Source of the DNA: UBA4582 sp002389265
Lineage (GTDB): Bacteria > Pseudomonadota > Gammaproteobacteria > Pseudomonadales > Azotimanducaceae
Length of the DNA stretch: 64,000 bases
Direction: 5' to 3'
NCBI GenBank assembly: GCA_943788825.1
Contig: CALSRT010000001.1
Coordinates: 124,001-188,000, forward strand
Shown here: positions 9,255-20,200 of the stretch, piece after piece
How positions within the stretch are numbered: the first letter of the stretch is position 1
How the letters are laid out: every line of letters begins with the position of its first letter
Made by a program: the position numbers and the translations under genes
Notes under the pieces: generated by a model
The model's input: only the letters and a program-made list of their open reading frames with translations
What the model was told of the DNA's origin: nothing
Databases searched by the model: none

Positions 9255-9965
9255 CTAGGATACTGTCGACGAAAACAGGTAGCCCTTGCCATGAATAGTG
9301 CTAATAAAGGTTTGATCGGGGCTGTGCTGGCGAAATTTGCGGCGTACCTGGCCGACCAAGACATCGATATAACGATCGTCGGGATACCATTCTCGGCTGC
9401 GAATCTTATTCATTAGCTCGTCGCGGGTCAGAGCCTCGCCTGCCTGATCGATGAGAGCCAGCAATAAATTAAACTCACCGGTCGACAGTGTCAGGCAGTG
9501 GCCGTTCGGTGCCTTAAGTTCGCGCTTGTTTGTGTTGAGAGACCAATCAGAGAAGTGTCGGGTGACACCTTTAGCTCTTTGTCGAGCCTGAATTCTGACC
9601 CGGCGCAAAAGCCCTTTGACCCGGGAAAGTAATTCGCGGGCGTCAAAGGGCTTGGATACATAGTCGTCAGCGCCACTTTCCAAACCGATGATTCGGTCAA
9701 TTTGCTCGTCCTTGCTGGTCACGAGAATAATGCCCACGTCACTGTGACCGCGTAATTCTCGAGTGACAGTGAGGCCATCCCTGCCCGGTAAATTGATATC
9801 CAGCAGGCAGATGTCCACTTGGTGGGTAACGATCAATTGTTCGATACCTTCGGCGTCGGCCCGCGCGAAGACCCGATAGCCTTCGTGCTCGAAGTGAGCC
9901 ACCAGTTGCGCGCGGGTAATGGGTTCATCTTCGATCACAAGCAGGCCAGGGATTTGTTCTACCAT
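9255..9965 (-). CDS. OmpR-family response regulator, TorR/ArcA-like
   Basis: 236 residues: receiver domain with VIEDEP, phosphoacceptor Asp56 in CLLDINLPGRDG, the switch Thr in ILVTSKDEQIDRI and Lys in DDYVSKPFD, followed by a winged-helix domain (TLSTGEFNLLLALIDQ, RYIDVLVGQVRRKFR, ISTIHGKGYLF). The receiver resembles TorR and ArcA, whose partners are hybrid kinases with the same REC-HPt tail as the next gene. It lies 9 bp upstream of that gene on the same strand, so the two form a two-component operon. Target genes are unknown. Confidence 0.92.
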   Translation of the reverse strand: MVEQIPGLLVIEDEPITRAQLVAHFEHEGYRVFARADAEGIEQLIVTHQVDICLLDINLPGRDGLTVTRELRGHSDVGIILVTSKDEQIDRIIGLESGADDYVSKPFDARELLSRVKGLLRRVRIQARQRAKGVTRHFSDWSLNTNKRELKAPNGHCLTLSTGEFNLLLALIDQAGEALTRDELMNKIRSREWYPDDRYIDVLVGQVRRKFRQHSPDQTFISTIHGKGYLFSSTVS

Positions 9966-10166
9966 ACGTCACACCTCTTAGTTGAGGGGGGGGCAATGAC
10001 GACAATGCGTCTGCAGCCGGCCTCCTTGGTTTACAGCATGGCCGATAGCGGCATTCAAACCGATAGCGGAAAAATGGTGCATCAACTGCGAATCACGCAT
10101 ACTAGCGGAGTACATACTCGGCGATCTCGCCGCTTCCCCGATTTCCACCACTTGGATCTAAGGTGC

Positions 10167-10427
10167 ATGCAACAACTGACCATTGCCTGGCAAGACTTGT
10201 CTGACGACGCCCTGCAAGGGGTGATCGAAGATTATGTCACCCGTGAGGGAACGGATTATGGCGACCAGCCTGTGAGCCTGGCGCGCAAAGTTGCACAAGT
10301 ACGGGCTCAGTTGCAGTCTGGCCAGGTGGTGATCGTCTTTGACGGCGAATCGGCCACCTGTTCCATTGTCTCCCTCGAACAACTGCGCGCGGCCCAAGAC
10401 CTGCAAAACACTCTGGGCACCGAGTAA
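10167..10427 (+). CDS. yheU: YheU family (UPF0270) protein
   Basis: 86 residues. LTIAWQDLSDDAL, EDYVTREGTDYG and VAQVRAQLQSGQVVIVFD match the small conserved YheU/UPF0270 family of gammaproteobacteria, whose function is unknown. The frame is open back to 9819, but the extra residues overlap the divergent response regulator and do not resemble the family. ATG 10167, with AAGG five bases upstream, gives the normal length plus a 12-residue tail; ATG 9996 behind a G-rich run is the alternative. Confidence 0.8.
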   Translation: MQQLTIAWQDLSDDALQGVIEDYVTREGTDYGDQPVSLARKVAQVRAQLQSGQVVIVFDGESATCSIVSLEQLRAAQDLQNTLGTE

Positions 10428-10713
10428 CTAACGGTTATATGCCGTTTGTCCTAACGATTCGACCGAATACACTATACTTACATTGATGTTACATAACAAT
10501 TACCGCTAAGCCCTATAATAGCGCCAGTTAAGTAAGGTTGTGGGCGTTTACAGGTTCGGTCGGTTGTTGCTCAGCTCAATATGATTCATTTTATTTCGGC
10601 TGTAAATAACGACAGATATTGATGTTATAGCTTGTGACGATAGGTTTGAGTGGCTAGTATCATAGGCCATTTACTTTTCAGGCACCTACGGGGTGCGCAC
10701 AAGACGGAGAGTC

Positions 10714-11320
10714 ATGAGAACCTTACTTAATAAGCCTTTGCTAAGTGTGGAATGTAACGAAAGTGGTCTCTCTTGCCAGAATTCTGCCAGAGATGCTCTG
10801 AATATGAATCTGAATCCGAAGGGATGGACGAAGAAAATTATGTTACTAGAAATCCTATTGTCGGCCTTGATTGCCCCGGCTTTTGCTGTGGCTGACCCCA
10901 ATATCCAACTCGATATGCAGGTGGCGAAAGAGGTCATCATTGAAGAAAAATGGTCTGGAAGTGACGCGCTGGGTCGATGCACAGGAAGTGCTGCCCGGCG
11001 AAAAACTCAAATATACTGTGCGTTACGTCAACTTGGGTGACGAGCCCGCGACTCAGGTTCGTATCGAAAATCCCATTCCGGAACTCAGTGTTTATGTCAC
11101 CGACTCGGCCGCAGGCGAGGGCACCACGATCGTGTTTTCAGCTGACGGCGGCGCGCAATACAGCTCGCCAGAGCAGGTCACCTATGAGGTTGCGGTGTTT
11201 GGCGGCGGTAAAGACCGACGGCTGGCCACTGCCGAGCGGTTCACCAATATCCGCTGGCTCATCGAACAAGTACCACCGGGAAGCACCGGAGAAGTCAGCT
11301 TCCAGGTGCTGGTTCAGTAA
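10714..11320 (+). pseudogene. Exported DUF11-type domain protein, frameshifted
   Basis: The first of four exported proteins in a row. The N-terminal frame gives a hydrophobic export signal (MLLEILLSALIAPAFA) and mature start VADPNIQLDMQVAKEV. The second frame continues with EVTRWVDAQEVLPGEKLKYT and RYVNLGDEPATQVRIENPIP, a DUF11-like module of about 110 residues. The frames meet at 10943-10950, in an A5 run; removal of one A joins them as IIEENGLEVTRW. ATG 10714 has GGAG 5 nt upstream; ATG 10804 would give a more normal signal peptide. Either a recent inactivation or a homopolymer error. The same module recurs in the next three genes. Confidence 0.7.
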
Positions 11321-11424
11321 CCACTATAAAAAAATTGCCGCAGTTGGCATGTTTATTGTTTAATTAGTTCACAAAGAGACAAGTATCGTTAGATAAGCAG
11401 TAATTCATCGTAAGGACACGAAGA

Positions 11425-12810
11425 ATGAAAGATAGACTACAGGGAGTAGGGCGCCTGGCGAAAGCTGGCGTGGCGATTTTGTTCATGATGGTTGGGGCGC
11501 AGGCGATGGCGGCCAATGCGGGTGCCGCTGCGACTACGACTCTGGAGAACATTGCATCGGCAACTTACACGAGTGCCGCCAGCGCAACACCCATCACGGC
11601 GACATCGAACGCAGTGGTCATCACGATCAACCTGGTGCCAGCATTCCCAACGGTTGCGTTTGCCAGCTCGACGCCAACAGATTTGTTGAATCTGGTTGAG
11701 GGACAGACAGCGACACTGACGTATACCTTGACCAGCAATGCCAATGGCCCGGACGATTATACTGTCATTGTCGGCGAGACCAGTGTTATTAATATCACCG
11801 GAACAGTAGCAACGGCGGCGGCGGCGATTACACTGGGGGGTTCTACGGTTGCGGTCGATTCAACGATTGATGCGGGCTGTCTCACTGTAGCTTCATCGAA
11901 TTGTGTTATCACATTACCGAATGATGCTAGCGCCGGTACCGGTGGCGTTAATGGCCTGGACCTTGGTGACACGGTCGTATTTGAAGGTGGCCAAGTTTGT
12001 ACTATCGCGCCAAGTGGCACGCTGACTGACACGGGTGGTTTGACCAGCCTCGGCGGTACGCTGTCGTCGATTGAAGTCACTGGCTGTTCTGGTGCTGCCG
12101 GAACCATTGTTGCAGGTACGAGTGTTTACGAGCAGGCGACTCAAACGGTAGCGGTTCTGATTGATGTTACGAGCCCTGGCGCGCCAGGTACCGCTACTCT
12201 GCAGGTCACAGCGATCGTCGATGGTTCGCCAGCAATTACGTCAGCGGCACTGACCGACCTGCCTGTACAGGCCTATGTGATCGATCTGACAATCAGCAAG
12301 TTTGTCAGAAATGTGACCGAGTCAGGCTTGAATCCGGCCTGTGGACTGACCGCTCTGTCATGTTTGAACGTGGATGGCGTGCTGTACCACGCCTCAGGTG
12401 TTACCGCTAATCCGACGAATATACTCGAGTACGCGATTTTGGCCAGCAATAACGGAGGCCCGGTTACTGAGATTATCCTGACGGATGACTTGACCGCTTT
12501 CTCATCCTTCAATGGCGCAACAGGGACGTCCAAGATCCTGGTTGAAACCACTGCGGCAAATAATTCATCAGGTCTTTGTGCAGCGGTTGGCGGCACTACT
12601 GATGGCACGCAAGGTACCTGTATTTTGAGCGCAGGCACACCGATCGATGCGACAATCGCCACCGCTGTTGCGGGTGACACGATTACAGTGAGTGCGGGTG
12701 ATAATGGCTCTAATGGTGCGACAAATAGTGGCGTGGTCACTGGGCAGGCAGGTGGCGAGCTGGCCGTCGGCAAGGTCTCGGTAGTGTTGTTCCAGGTAAC
12801 AGTCGATTAA
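11425..12810 (+). CDS. Exported DUF11-like surface/periplasmic protein
   Basis: 461 residues with signal peptide (LAKAGVAILFMMVGAQAMAA). The mature part is Ala/Thr/Gly/Val-rich beta sequence of adhesin type, poor in Lys and Arg. A DUF11-like module near the C-terminus carries LTISKFVRN, then NILEYAILASNNGGPVTEIILTDDL. The next gene has NITKYVRN and DTLEYLIRVE at the matching place, so these are tandem paralogues. Four cysteine pairs suggest disulfides in the periplasm or outside the cell. The start has AAGGACACGAAG upstream. It probably belongs to one operon with its neighbours. No enzymatic motif is visible. Confidence 0.8.
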   Translation: MKDRLQGVGRLAKAGVAILFMMVGAQAMAANAGAAATTTLENIASATYTSAASATPITATSNAVVITINLVPAFPTVAFASSTPTDLLNLVEGQTATLTYTLTSNANGPDDYTVIVGETSVINITGTVATAAAAITLGGSTVAVDSTIDAGCLTVASSNCVITLPNDASAGTGGVNGLDLGDTVVFEGGQVCTIAPSGTLTDTGGLTSLGGTLSSIEVTGCSGAAGTIVAGTSVYEQATQTVAVLIDVTSPGAPGTATLQVTAIVDGSPAITSAALTDLPVQAYVIDLTISKFVRNVTESGLNPACGLTALSCLNVDGVLYHASGVTANPTNILEYAILASNNGGPVTEIILTDDLTAFSSFNGATGTSKILVETTAANNSSGLCAAVGGTTDGTQGTCILSAGTPIDATIATAVAGDTITVSAGDNGSNGATNSGVVTGQAGGELAVGKVSVVLFQVTVD

Positions 12811-12836
12811 GTAGGGAGCTAGACAACCAAAGTGCG

Positions 12837-12861
12837 CCTGAGCCAGTTGCTGGGGCTCAGG
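12837..12861 (+). other. Stem-loop between exported genes
   Basis: CCTGAGCC and GGCTCAGG form a perfect 8-bp stem with a 9-nt loop in the gap between two exported genes. No T run follows, so it is unlikely to be an intrinsic terminator; an mRNA-stability or processing hairpin is possible. Confidence 0.35.
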
Positions 12862-12941
12862 TACAAGCTTATCTGCCGAGCGAGACAAGGAGCACGCAGA
12901 TCAAGGCTGATAAAAACGATAGGCTATAACAAGGATATGTT

Positions 12942-14237
12942 ATGCGTACAACAAGGAATGTTATCAATCTGGCTATGGTTTTTAGCTTATGGCTGTTGTC
13001 TGGTCTGGCCCAGGCAGGCCAGACCCCAGGTAATACAGCGCTGATTAACAAGGCGACGTTAACCTACACCGGGAACTCGACCGGTGTTGATGCGTTTGTA
13101 ACAGTGACGGTCGCGACAGTGGGTGTGCTCCCCTTGTTGGTAACGCCGCTTAATACCTCCAAGGCTGAGAACCAGGCGTACGAAGACTCCTACACGATCA
13201 CGGCGCAGAATAACGGCGTAGATACCTATACCCTGGCATCTTCTGCGACGACGACAGGCTTGGATGGTACTTACGTTGCGCCGACATTGCTTAGTACGTC
13301 CGGCGGTAGTGCCCTGGGGACTACGATGATATTGGGTGCGTCAGCCGTACTGTCTGGAACTAGCACCACGGTTTTCAGAGTACCGTCAGATGGGGCTACT
13401 ACAGGCGCCGCGGACCCAGTTACCGGCACCGCTGGTAATGTGGAGGTCAATGGATTGAAGGCGGGTGACACAATCAAGATAGGCACTGAAACTCGCATCA
13501 TCTCGTCAGTCGTGGATGACGCCTCAGTTACAGCCGCAGGCGTTGCCTACGCAACCATCACGCTAACGACGGCGCTGACCTCGATACCTACACAGGGTAC
13601 TGAAGTGTTCGAAGTGCAGACGTTTTATGTCAATACTGCCAATGTCGGCGCACAGACCAGCGGTGGCACGTATCAAATCAGTATTGATCTGGATGTGACG
13701 CCGGGAATAGCGCCTTTAGCCGGGGCCGCGACGTTGAATGGAACTCCGTTCATCGTCAGTGTCGTTAAGGTGAATATTACAAAATATGTGCGGAATGACA
13801 CCCTTGCTAATTGCTTGGATTCAAGCGGAAACACAGCCGGAATTGGAACCACTGAATGCGCGGTCGCGGCAAACTTTACAACTACGGCGGCGGGCGGCGC
13901 TAGCAAGTACTTTCGAGGCGGCGTAACTAATCTCAAGGTAAATGCGGGTCCGGCTGACACCCTTGAGTACCTGATTCGGGTTGAAACAGCGCCTGATGCA
14001 GGCTCGGAGCTTGCCAATGCGGAGGTCGTTGATGTTCTGCCGCCGTTTACGGACTACGTTGCCTCATCTACCCTGTTGAACAATAAGACCGTTGCCGGCG
14101 ACGGCAGCACGCTTCCGTTGTTGTCGCCCATGTTGATAGACGACGATGTTGTCACGCGAGTTGCAGGAGCTGCTGCAACTGGCGTGGTGGGTTTAAGTCA
14201 AACAGTAGATGTTGTCTACAAAGTCACGCTGCAGTAA
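12942..14237 (+). CDS. Exported DUF11-like surface/periplasmic protein (paralogue of preceding gene)
   Basis: 431 residues. The signal peptide is VINLAMVFSLWLLSGLAQAG. The mature start GQTPGNTALINKATLTYTGN resembles the beginning of the giant protein after its own signal (NNGDILTNLVVLTYTDNGTG), so each protein opens with the same strand pattern. The central 200 residues are Thr/Ala/Gly-rich beta sequence. The C-terminal third has NITKYVRNDT and a DUF11-like core (DTLEYLIRVETAPDAGSE, AEVVDVLPPFTDYV). It is followed after 10 bp by the giant gene. No membrane anchor is seen, so it may be secreted or held by the barrel protein. Function unknown. Confidence 0.8.
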   Translation: MRTTRNVINLAMVFSLWLLSGLAQAGQTPGNTALINKATLTYTGNSTGVDAFVTVTVATVGVLPLLVTPLNTSKAENQAYEDSYTITAQNNGVDTYTLASSATTTGLDGTYVAPTLLSTSGGSALGTTMILGASAVLSGTSTTVFRVPSDGATTGAADPVTGTAGNVEVNGLKAGDTIKIGTETRIISSVVDDASVTAAGVAYATITLTTALTSIPTQGTEVFEVQTFYVNTANVGAQTSGGTYQISIDLDVTPGIAPLAGAATLNGTPFIVSVVKVNITKYVRNDTLANCLDSSGNTAGIGTTECAVAANFTTTAAGGASKYFRGGVTNLKVNAGPADTLEYLIRVETAPDAGSELANAEVVDVLPPFTDYVASSTLLNNKTVAGDGSTLPLLSPMLIDDDVVTRVAGAAATGVVGLSQTVDVVYKVTLQ

Positions 14238-14247
14238 TGCTGACTAA

Positions 14248-17200
14248 ATGGACACTGGAGATGGCGCGCACAGCAATGTAGCATTCAGCAGAATAGCGAA
14301 GACAGAAAATTGTCTAGCCCCTGCCCGCGCCACGACCTTCAGTGTTAAGCAAAAGAGAGTCCGGCAAAAGAGAGTCCGGCAAGAGAGAGTCCGGCAAGAG
14401 AGAGTCCAGCAAAAGAGAGTCAAGCCGAAAGCCATAACGGGTTTGCTCGTTATGGCTTTTTTGTGTCTGACATTGTTGACCCCGAAGATCTTTGCCGCGA
14501 ACAATGGCGATATCCTGACCAATCTGGTGGTATTGACTTATACCGACAACGGTACTGGCGTGTCATCGACGGTCGATGTTGTGTTTGTTGATCCCTCGTT
14601 GCCAACTGCGATTGGCCCGACGGCGCTTGCGCTGAATTGTGAGATCGAGCCTGATTGCAATAGTCTGATCGTCGAGAATGCGGTCGGGCAGATTCTGGGC
14701 AGTCTGTCAGCCACTGATGCTGACCAGGCCACCAGCCATGTCTTCACTGTTCTTGACGATGACCGTTTCGAGGTCGTGGCCGGCAAACTCAAGCTGAAGT
14801 CGACGTTAAGTGTCGACTTCGAGGCGGCGCCCACTATCGCCTTGACTGTGCGAGTCGTTGATGCGGCTGGCAATATATTTGATCAGGTGCTGGTCCTCAA
14901 TGTTCGTGATGTGAATGAGTCGCCCCTTAATATTGTTGTTGACAATCGCTATGTGCCGCCTGGATTGCCGGGTTTGGCGATCGGTAATATTACCGTCGAA
15001 GATCCTGATCAAAATGAGCAGCATAGCTATCAGATACTGGATGATGCCCGTTTTTTGCTAGTGGATGGTGTGTTGCGGCTAGCGCCAGATATCAGTCTGG
15101 CGGCTGATGTGCGCATTCCTCTGACGATTATCGTGACCGACAAAGGTGGACTCACAGCCCGCTTGGATGTAACGGTGACCACGATTGCCGCTGATATCGA
15201 TCGCCCGCGAACTTCGGCAGCAGTTACTTTCTTGGCGCCTGACCCTGCCGGTCGGGAGTTTGATATCGCCGAATCGGCTTGCGTGCCGCCAGCTGAGTTC
15301 GTGGTGGGGCAGGCCGAGGCTCGGGGCCTGGTGATTAGCCAGAGTGGCGTTGATACAACAGTATTTGCTGAGACTGCCACTTATGCCGTAGGTGACCCTT
15401 TGTTTATCAGCGTCAAAGATGCCGATCAAAATGTGCTACGCCTAGAACGCGAGACGGTCACCGTCAGGCTCAGCGTTGCAGCGGATAGCGCCGAGGAAAC
15501 GGTGACGTTGATGGAGACGAAGGTCGACAGCGGTGAATTCGTCGGCTATGCGTTCAGTACTTCTCGGCCGCGCGTAGACGATGACTGTGCATTGACTGTC
15601 GCGGCGAGAGAAATCGTGACGGCTGTCTATACTGATGCCAGTGATGCGTCAGATCAGCAGATTGCTGAGGCGCTGATCGCCCCTGTGAGTTTTGTGTTCG
15701 ACGACAGAACAGGCTTACGCGTGAATGGCGTCATTTTGCAACTGCTCGATGCGGTCACGAATAAGCCGGCAAACGTTCGAGGTGATGGGCCGTTATTTGC
15801 ATTGTTTCCATCCTCTGTTCGATCGGGTGAGTCCGTTACTGACGCGGCGGGTTTGATCTATGCGAATGCCGCGGGGGAGTATCGGTTCCCGGCGATTCAG
15901 GCCGGTGATTATAGACTTAGCATATTCAACGACCAGGCTGTGACGTTCTCAAACCGGCCCGATGCGGAATTACAACAACTGGGCAATTCTGCGGCTCGCT
16001 CCCTCGTGCTGACGTCGACGGGGCCGTTCAGATTGTCTGAAGCATCTCGAGGCAAGCCGTTCCACTTGTCTAAGGGGTCAATGCCGCGGGTTGATATCGC
16101 AGTGCAGCGCAAACAGCGAGACTTGCCGGCTTCGATGGTCACGTCGGCGATCATTGAGTTTTTGCAATACAGCGCTAATCCTGCGGTGGGAGCGCCGGTA
16201 GACGTTGCTGAAACGCTATGTGCCAATGGCGACCGGCCACAACTGATGGGATTTAATAATGTCGTGCCACCGGTGCCTGGGGTCGTCAATCTGCTGCCGA
16301 CGAAGACGCTGAATGCTGGGCATCCAGCATTCGTTCGCGTCAAGGACCCGGATCAGAATAGCGATCAAAGTGTGCGTGAAAAAATCACGATCCAGTTAGA
16401 CGTCAAAGCCAGTGGCGACCGAGAGTACCTGCGCCTGACCGAGACGGGTGTCAATACCGGGGAATTTGTCGGCTATATCCAGACCGCCTTGGGTGATCAG
16501 CAAACGAACAGTTGTGTTCTGGGCGTGGTGAAAGACGAGATGGTCGAGACCACCTATATCGATGCCTTTGATGAAGCCGACTCAGTTGTCGCGCAGATAT
16601 TGGTTGACCCCTTTGGCAAGGTGTTCAGTGCCCGCACGGGAGAGCCGCTTGATGGGGCCACCGTCACGTTGATTGATGTGAGTACCGGTGAACTCGCGAA
16701 GGTGTTCGGTGATGGCCCGACGTTTGCCGACTATCCGAATCCCATTGTGACGGGTTCTATCGTCACCGATGCCGCCGGGCTGGTCTATAACTATCCCGAT
16801 GGCAAGTATCGGTTTCCCTTCGTTGCGCCCGGCAATTATCGGCTCGCTGTGAGTACCCTGGCTGCTGACCTGATCTTCCCTTCGATAGCGAGTATTGAGG
16901 ATTTGCAGTCATTGCCCGGCGCCCCCTTTGCGCTAGGTGACGGCTATGATGGCGGCGTTTTCAATGTGCCGATAGGGCCGCCGGTAAATATAGATCTACC
17001 GGTGGACGAGTCTGTGGGTGACATGTTTGTGTCGAAGCAGGCCAGTAAATCCATCGTTGCTATCGGTGACTTCCTGCAATATCGACTCAGTGTCCAGAAC
17101 ACCTCTGCCACGCGAGTCAGAGGCAGTCAGGTGTTGGATCGACTACCAAAGGGTTTCCGTTACCAACAGGGCTCGCTACGAGTCAGTGGCGAAAAAGTGC

Positions 17201-20200
17201 CAGACCCGATTGTCAGTGCTGATGGCCGGGAGTTGCAGATCCCGCTGCCGGCGGTTGCTGAGCAGAGTATGGATATCACCTACATTACTGAAGTCACGGT
17301 CGGGGCCACCAAGGGACCGGCGATAAACGAGGCCCGCGTTATCGGAGCGTTGGTCTCGTCAACCAATGTTGCTCAGGCGCGGGTGATGGTCACTGACGAG
17401 CTGTTTCGAAATAAGGCCATCTTGATCGGTCAAGTCAGTCTGGCCCAGTGCGAAGCTGAACCGGCATCGCCGCAGGATGCTGCCGCGGTCGTTGATGCGG
17501 AATCTGATCAGGGTACTGGCCTGGCGGGTGTCCGCCTGTTCCTTGAAGATGGCACTTACGTGATCACTGACGACAAGGGCTTCTGGCATATCGAGGGCAT
17601 CAAGCCGGGTACGCATGTGGTGCAGCTGGATGTGGATTCATTGCCAGCGCGCTACGAAGCCAGCCCTTGCAATGCCAACACGCGTTTTGCGGGCTCATCT
17701 TATTCGCAGTTCGTTGATGTGCAAGGCGGGTCGCTGTGGCGGGCTGATTTCAAGGTGCAGGAGAAGGCCCCGCCCGAGTCAAAGGTAACTCTGGAACAGA
17801 CGATCAAAGCGGATAGTGATGGTTTGTGGGTCGCCATCCAGGCGAGCACAGTTGGCGATGTGGCCGTCACTGATGTCAGCGCGATCTATACAGTGCCAGA
17901 TGGCTGGATGATTGTACCTGGCACCGGTACCCTGGATGGTCAAGCGCTGAGTCCGAGCGCCACCATTGTTGGGATGGTATGGAAGTTGGGCGATATTCTT
18001 CAGGCAAAAGAACTACGGTTTGCCCTGGCACCGAAAAGCAATACCCAATCGCGCCTGATGGCGCCGAAGATTGAAATCGAGGCGGAGGACCTGCGCCTCC
18101 GCTTTGATAGTCGCAGTACGAATTTGAGTGCTGCTGACATTCAAGCACTGGATGAATTGATCATTAGCTGGCGGGGCAAGCATTGGGCAGAAATTCAGGT
18201 GGTCGGCCATACCGATAATGTACCCGTGGCGCCACATAATCGACAGCAGTTTGCTAACAATGAGGTTTTGTCGAAGGCGCGTGCCAAGGTAGTTGCTGAC
18301 TATATCAAAGGTAAGATCGAGGTCGATCAGATTACGATCGTTGGGGCTGGTGATCGCTATCCGATTGCGGTCAATTCTACCGACAATGGCCGCAGTCAAA
18401 ACCGGCGGGTGGAAATTGTACTCAAAGGTGTCGAAATTCCCGGTAATTCAAAGCGTATTAACGCGAATGCCGAAATATTCAATGGCGAAAGTACAGTGAG
18501 ACTGGCATTTCAATCAGCCGGCAATAAGCGGGGTAAGACCGATTCGGTAATATTACCCCTTAATAGGCTGGTTAGTGGCTTCGATAGGTTGAATGCTGCG
18601 GTGACAGCTCAGGCCGTTGGCAGTTGGGATGCGATTGAGGCCGAGCTGATGCTGGCGCCGGTGGCCGCACGGGCACCCGACGTGCAAGGCTTGATTTCGG
18701 TGGTTGACGGTGCGCACTTGGCCAATGCCTCTAATTCAGTGAGATTTGATATGGACAGCCGCTTGACCCCGAAACTGAGCGTCGATGGTGTTGAAGTCTC
18801 GAAGGAACAGATTGGATTCAGAATGGAGGATGAGGCCACCGGCAAGACAATTTACAATTATATTGGGGTCAGTTTTGGTGAGCCTGGTGAGCATGAGCTC
18901 TTACTGCAGGGCCTTGATAGCTTTGGTATCGCACGCTTTGAGGAGACGGCGAATATCTTGCGGGTCGGCGATATCTTCAGCATTCATGTGGCGGATATCT
19001 CAGGAAATATCGCCGATGGCACTAGTCCGGTGAAACTTCGGTTGGAGCTCAGGGACAAGGCCGGTGAGGTGATCCCGGCAGGGTCAGAGCTTCAATACAA
19101 GAGCGATGAGCTTCGCCCCCTCGATAAAAATATGCGCCTGTCGGACCTGTCGCTGTCTCGTGATGGCGATTATGTGAAAGTCTCTCGGGAAGGCGTGGTG
19201 CTGTTCAATCCGGTTAGTCGTAGTGGCAGCTACCGCGTCAGTTTCAAGCGTAACGATGCCGTTGAGGAAGTTGAGATTTTTGTTGAACCGGAAAAACGTG
19301 ACTGGATCATGGTGGGTATTGCCGAGGGTACCGTCGCCCATCGCACCTTGTCAGGTAATATGCAGCAATTAACTGAGGCTGGCCTTGACGATGAGTTGGA
19401 TGCGGAAGGTCGCGTGGCGTTTTATGCCAAGGGCCAAATTAAAGGCGAATATGTGCTGACCATGGCCTATGACACCGCCAAAGAAAAGCGCAATGCCCTG
19501 CAGCAGACCATTGATCCCAATGCCTACTATAGCCTTTATGGTGATAAGAGTGCGGTTCAGTACGATGCGGCCAGTCGCGAGAAGCTTTTTTTGAAACTGG
19601 AGAAAGACCAGTTCTATGCTTTGTTCGGTGACTTCTCAACGGGCTTGTCGGGTAACGAATTGTCGACCTATTCGCGGAGCCTGACGGGCATCAAGTCGGA
19701 GTACAAGGGCGAGGTGTTCGAGTTCACGGGTTTTGTCAGTGAGGCCAATCAGGCGTTCGTCAAGGACGAGATTCGTGGTGATGGCACTTCGGGAGTCTAT
19801 CGTCTGAAAGCTAACGATGTGTTGGTCAACAGCGAGAAGATTCGAATCGAAACCCGAGATCGATTCCACTCCCAGAATATAGTCACCACTCGTGAGATGA
19901 GCCGTTATGTGGATTACAATATTGATTACGCTGCCGGCACCCTGTTCTTCAAGGAACCGATTTTCAGTCAGGACACGGCTTTTAATCCGGTGTTTATCGT
20001 CGTCGACTACGAGTTGGAAGGCATTGGCCAGAATAAACTCAATGCCGGTGGTCGGGTCGCCTATAAGCCCAATGAGGCTGCCGAGATTGGTGTCACGCTG
20101 ATCACCGAAGGGGTGCAGGGTCGCAAGGCTGGGTTGCTGGGTTCCGACCTGAAATACCAGATAAACGATAATACCGAGGTGCGTGCCGAGTTTGCTGCCA

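Noticed and set aside
9819..10166. N-terminal extension of the YheU frame
   Set aside because: It overlaps the divergent response regulator and has no similarity to YheU proteins, which begin at the LTIAWQDLS segment.
14351..14425. Possible CRISPR-like repeat
   Set aside because: Units are directly adjacent without spacers and lie in an open reading frame; it is a simple tandem repeat.
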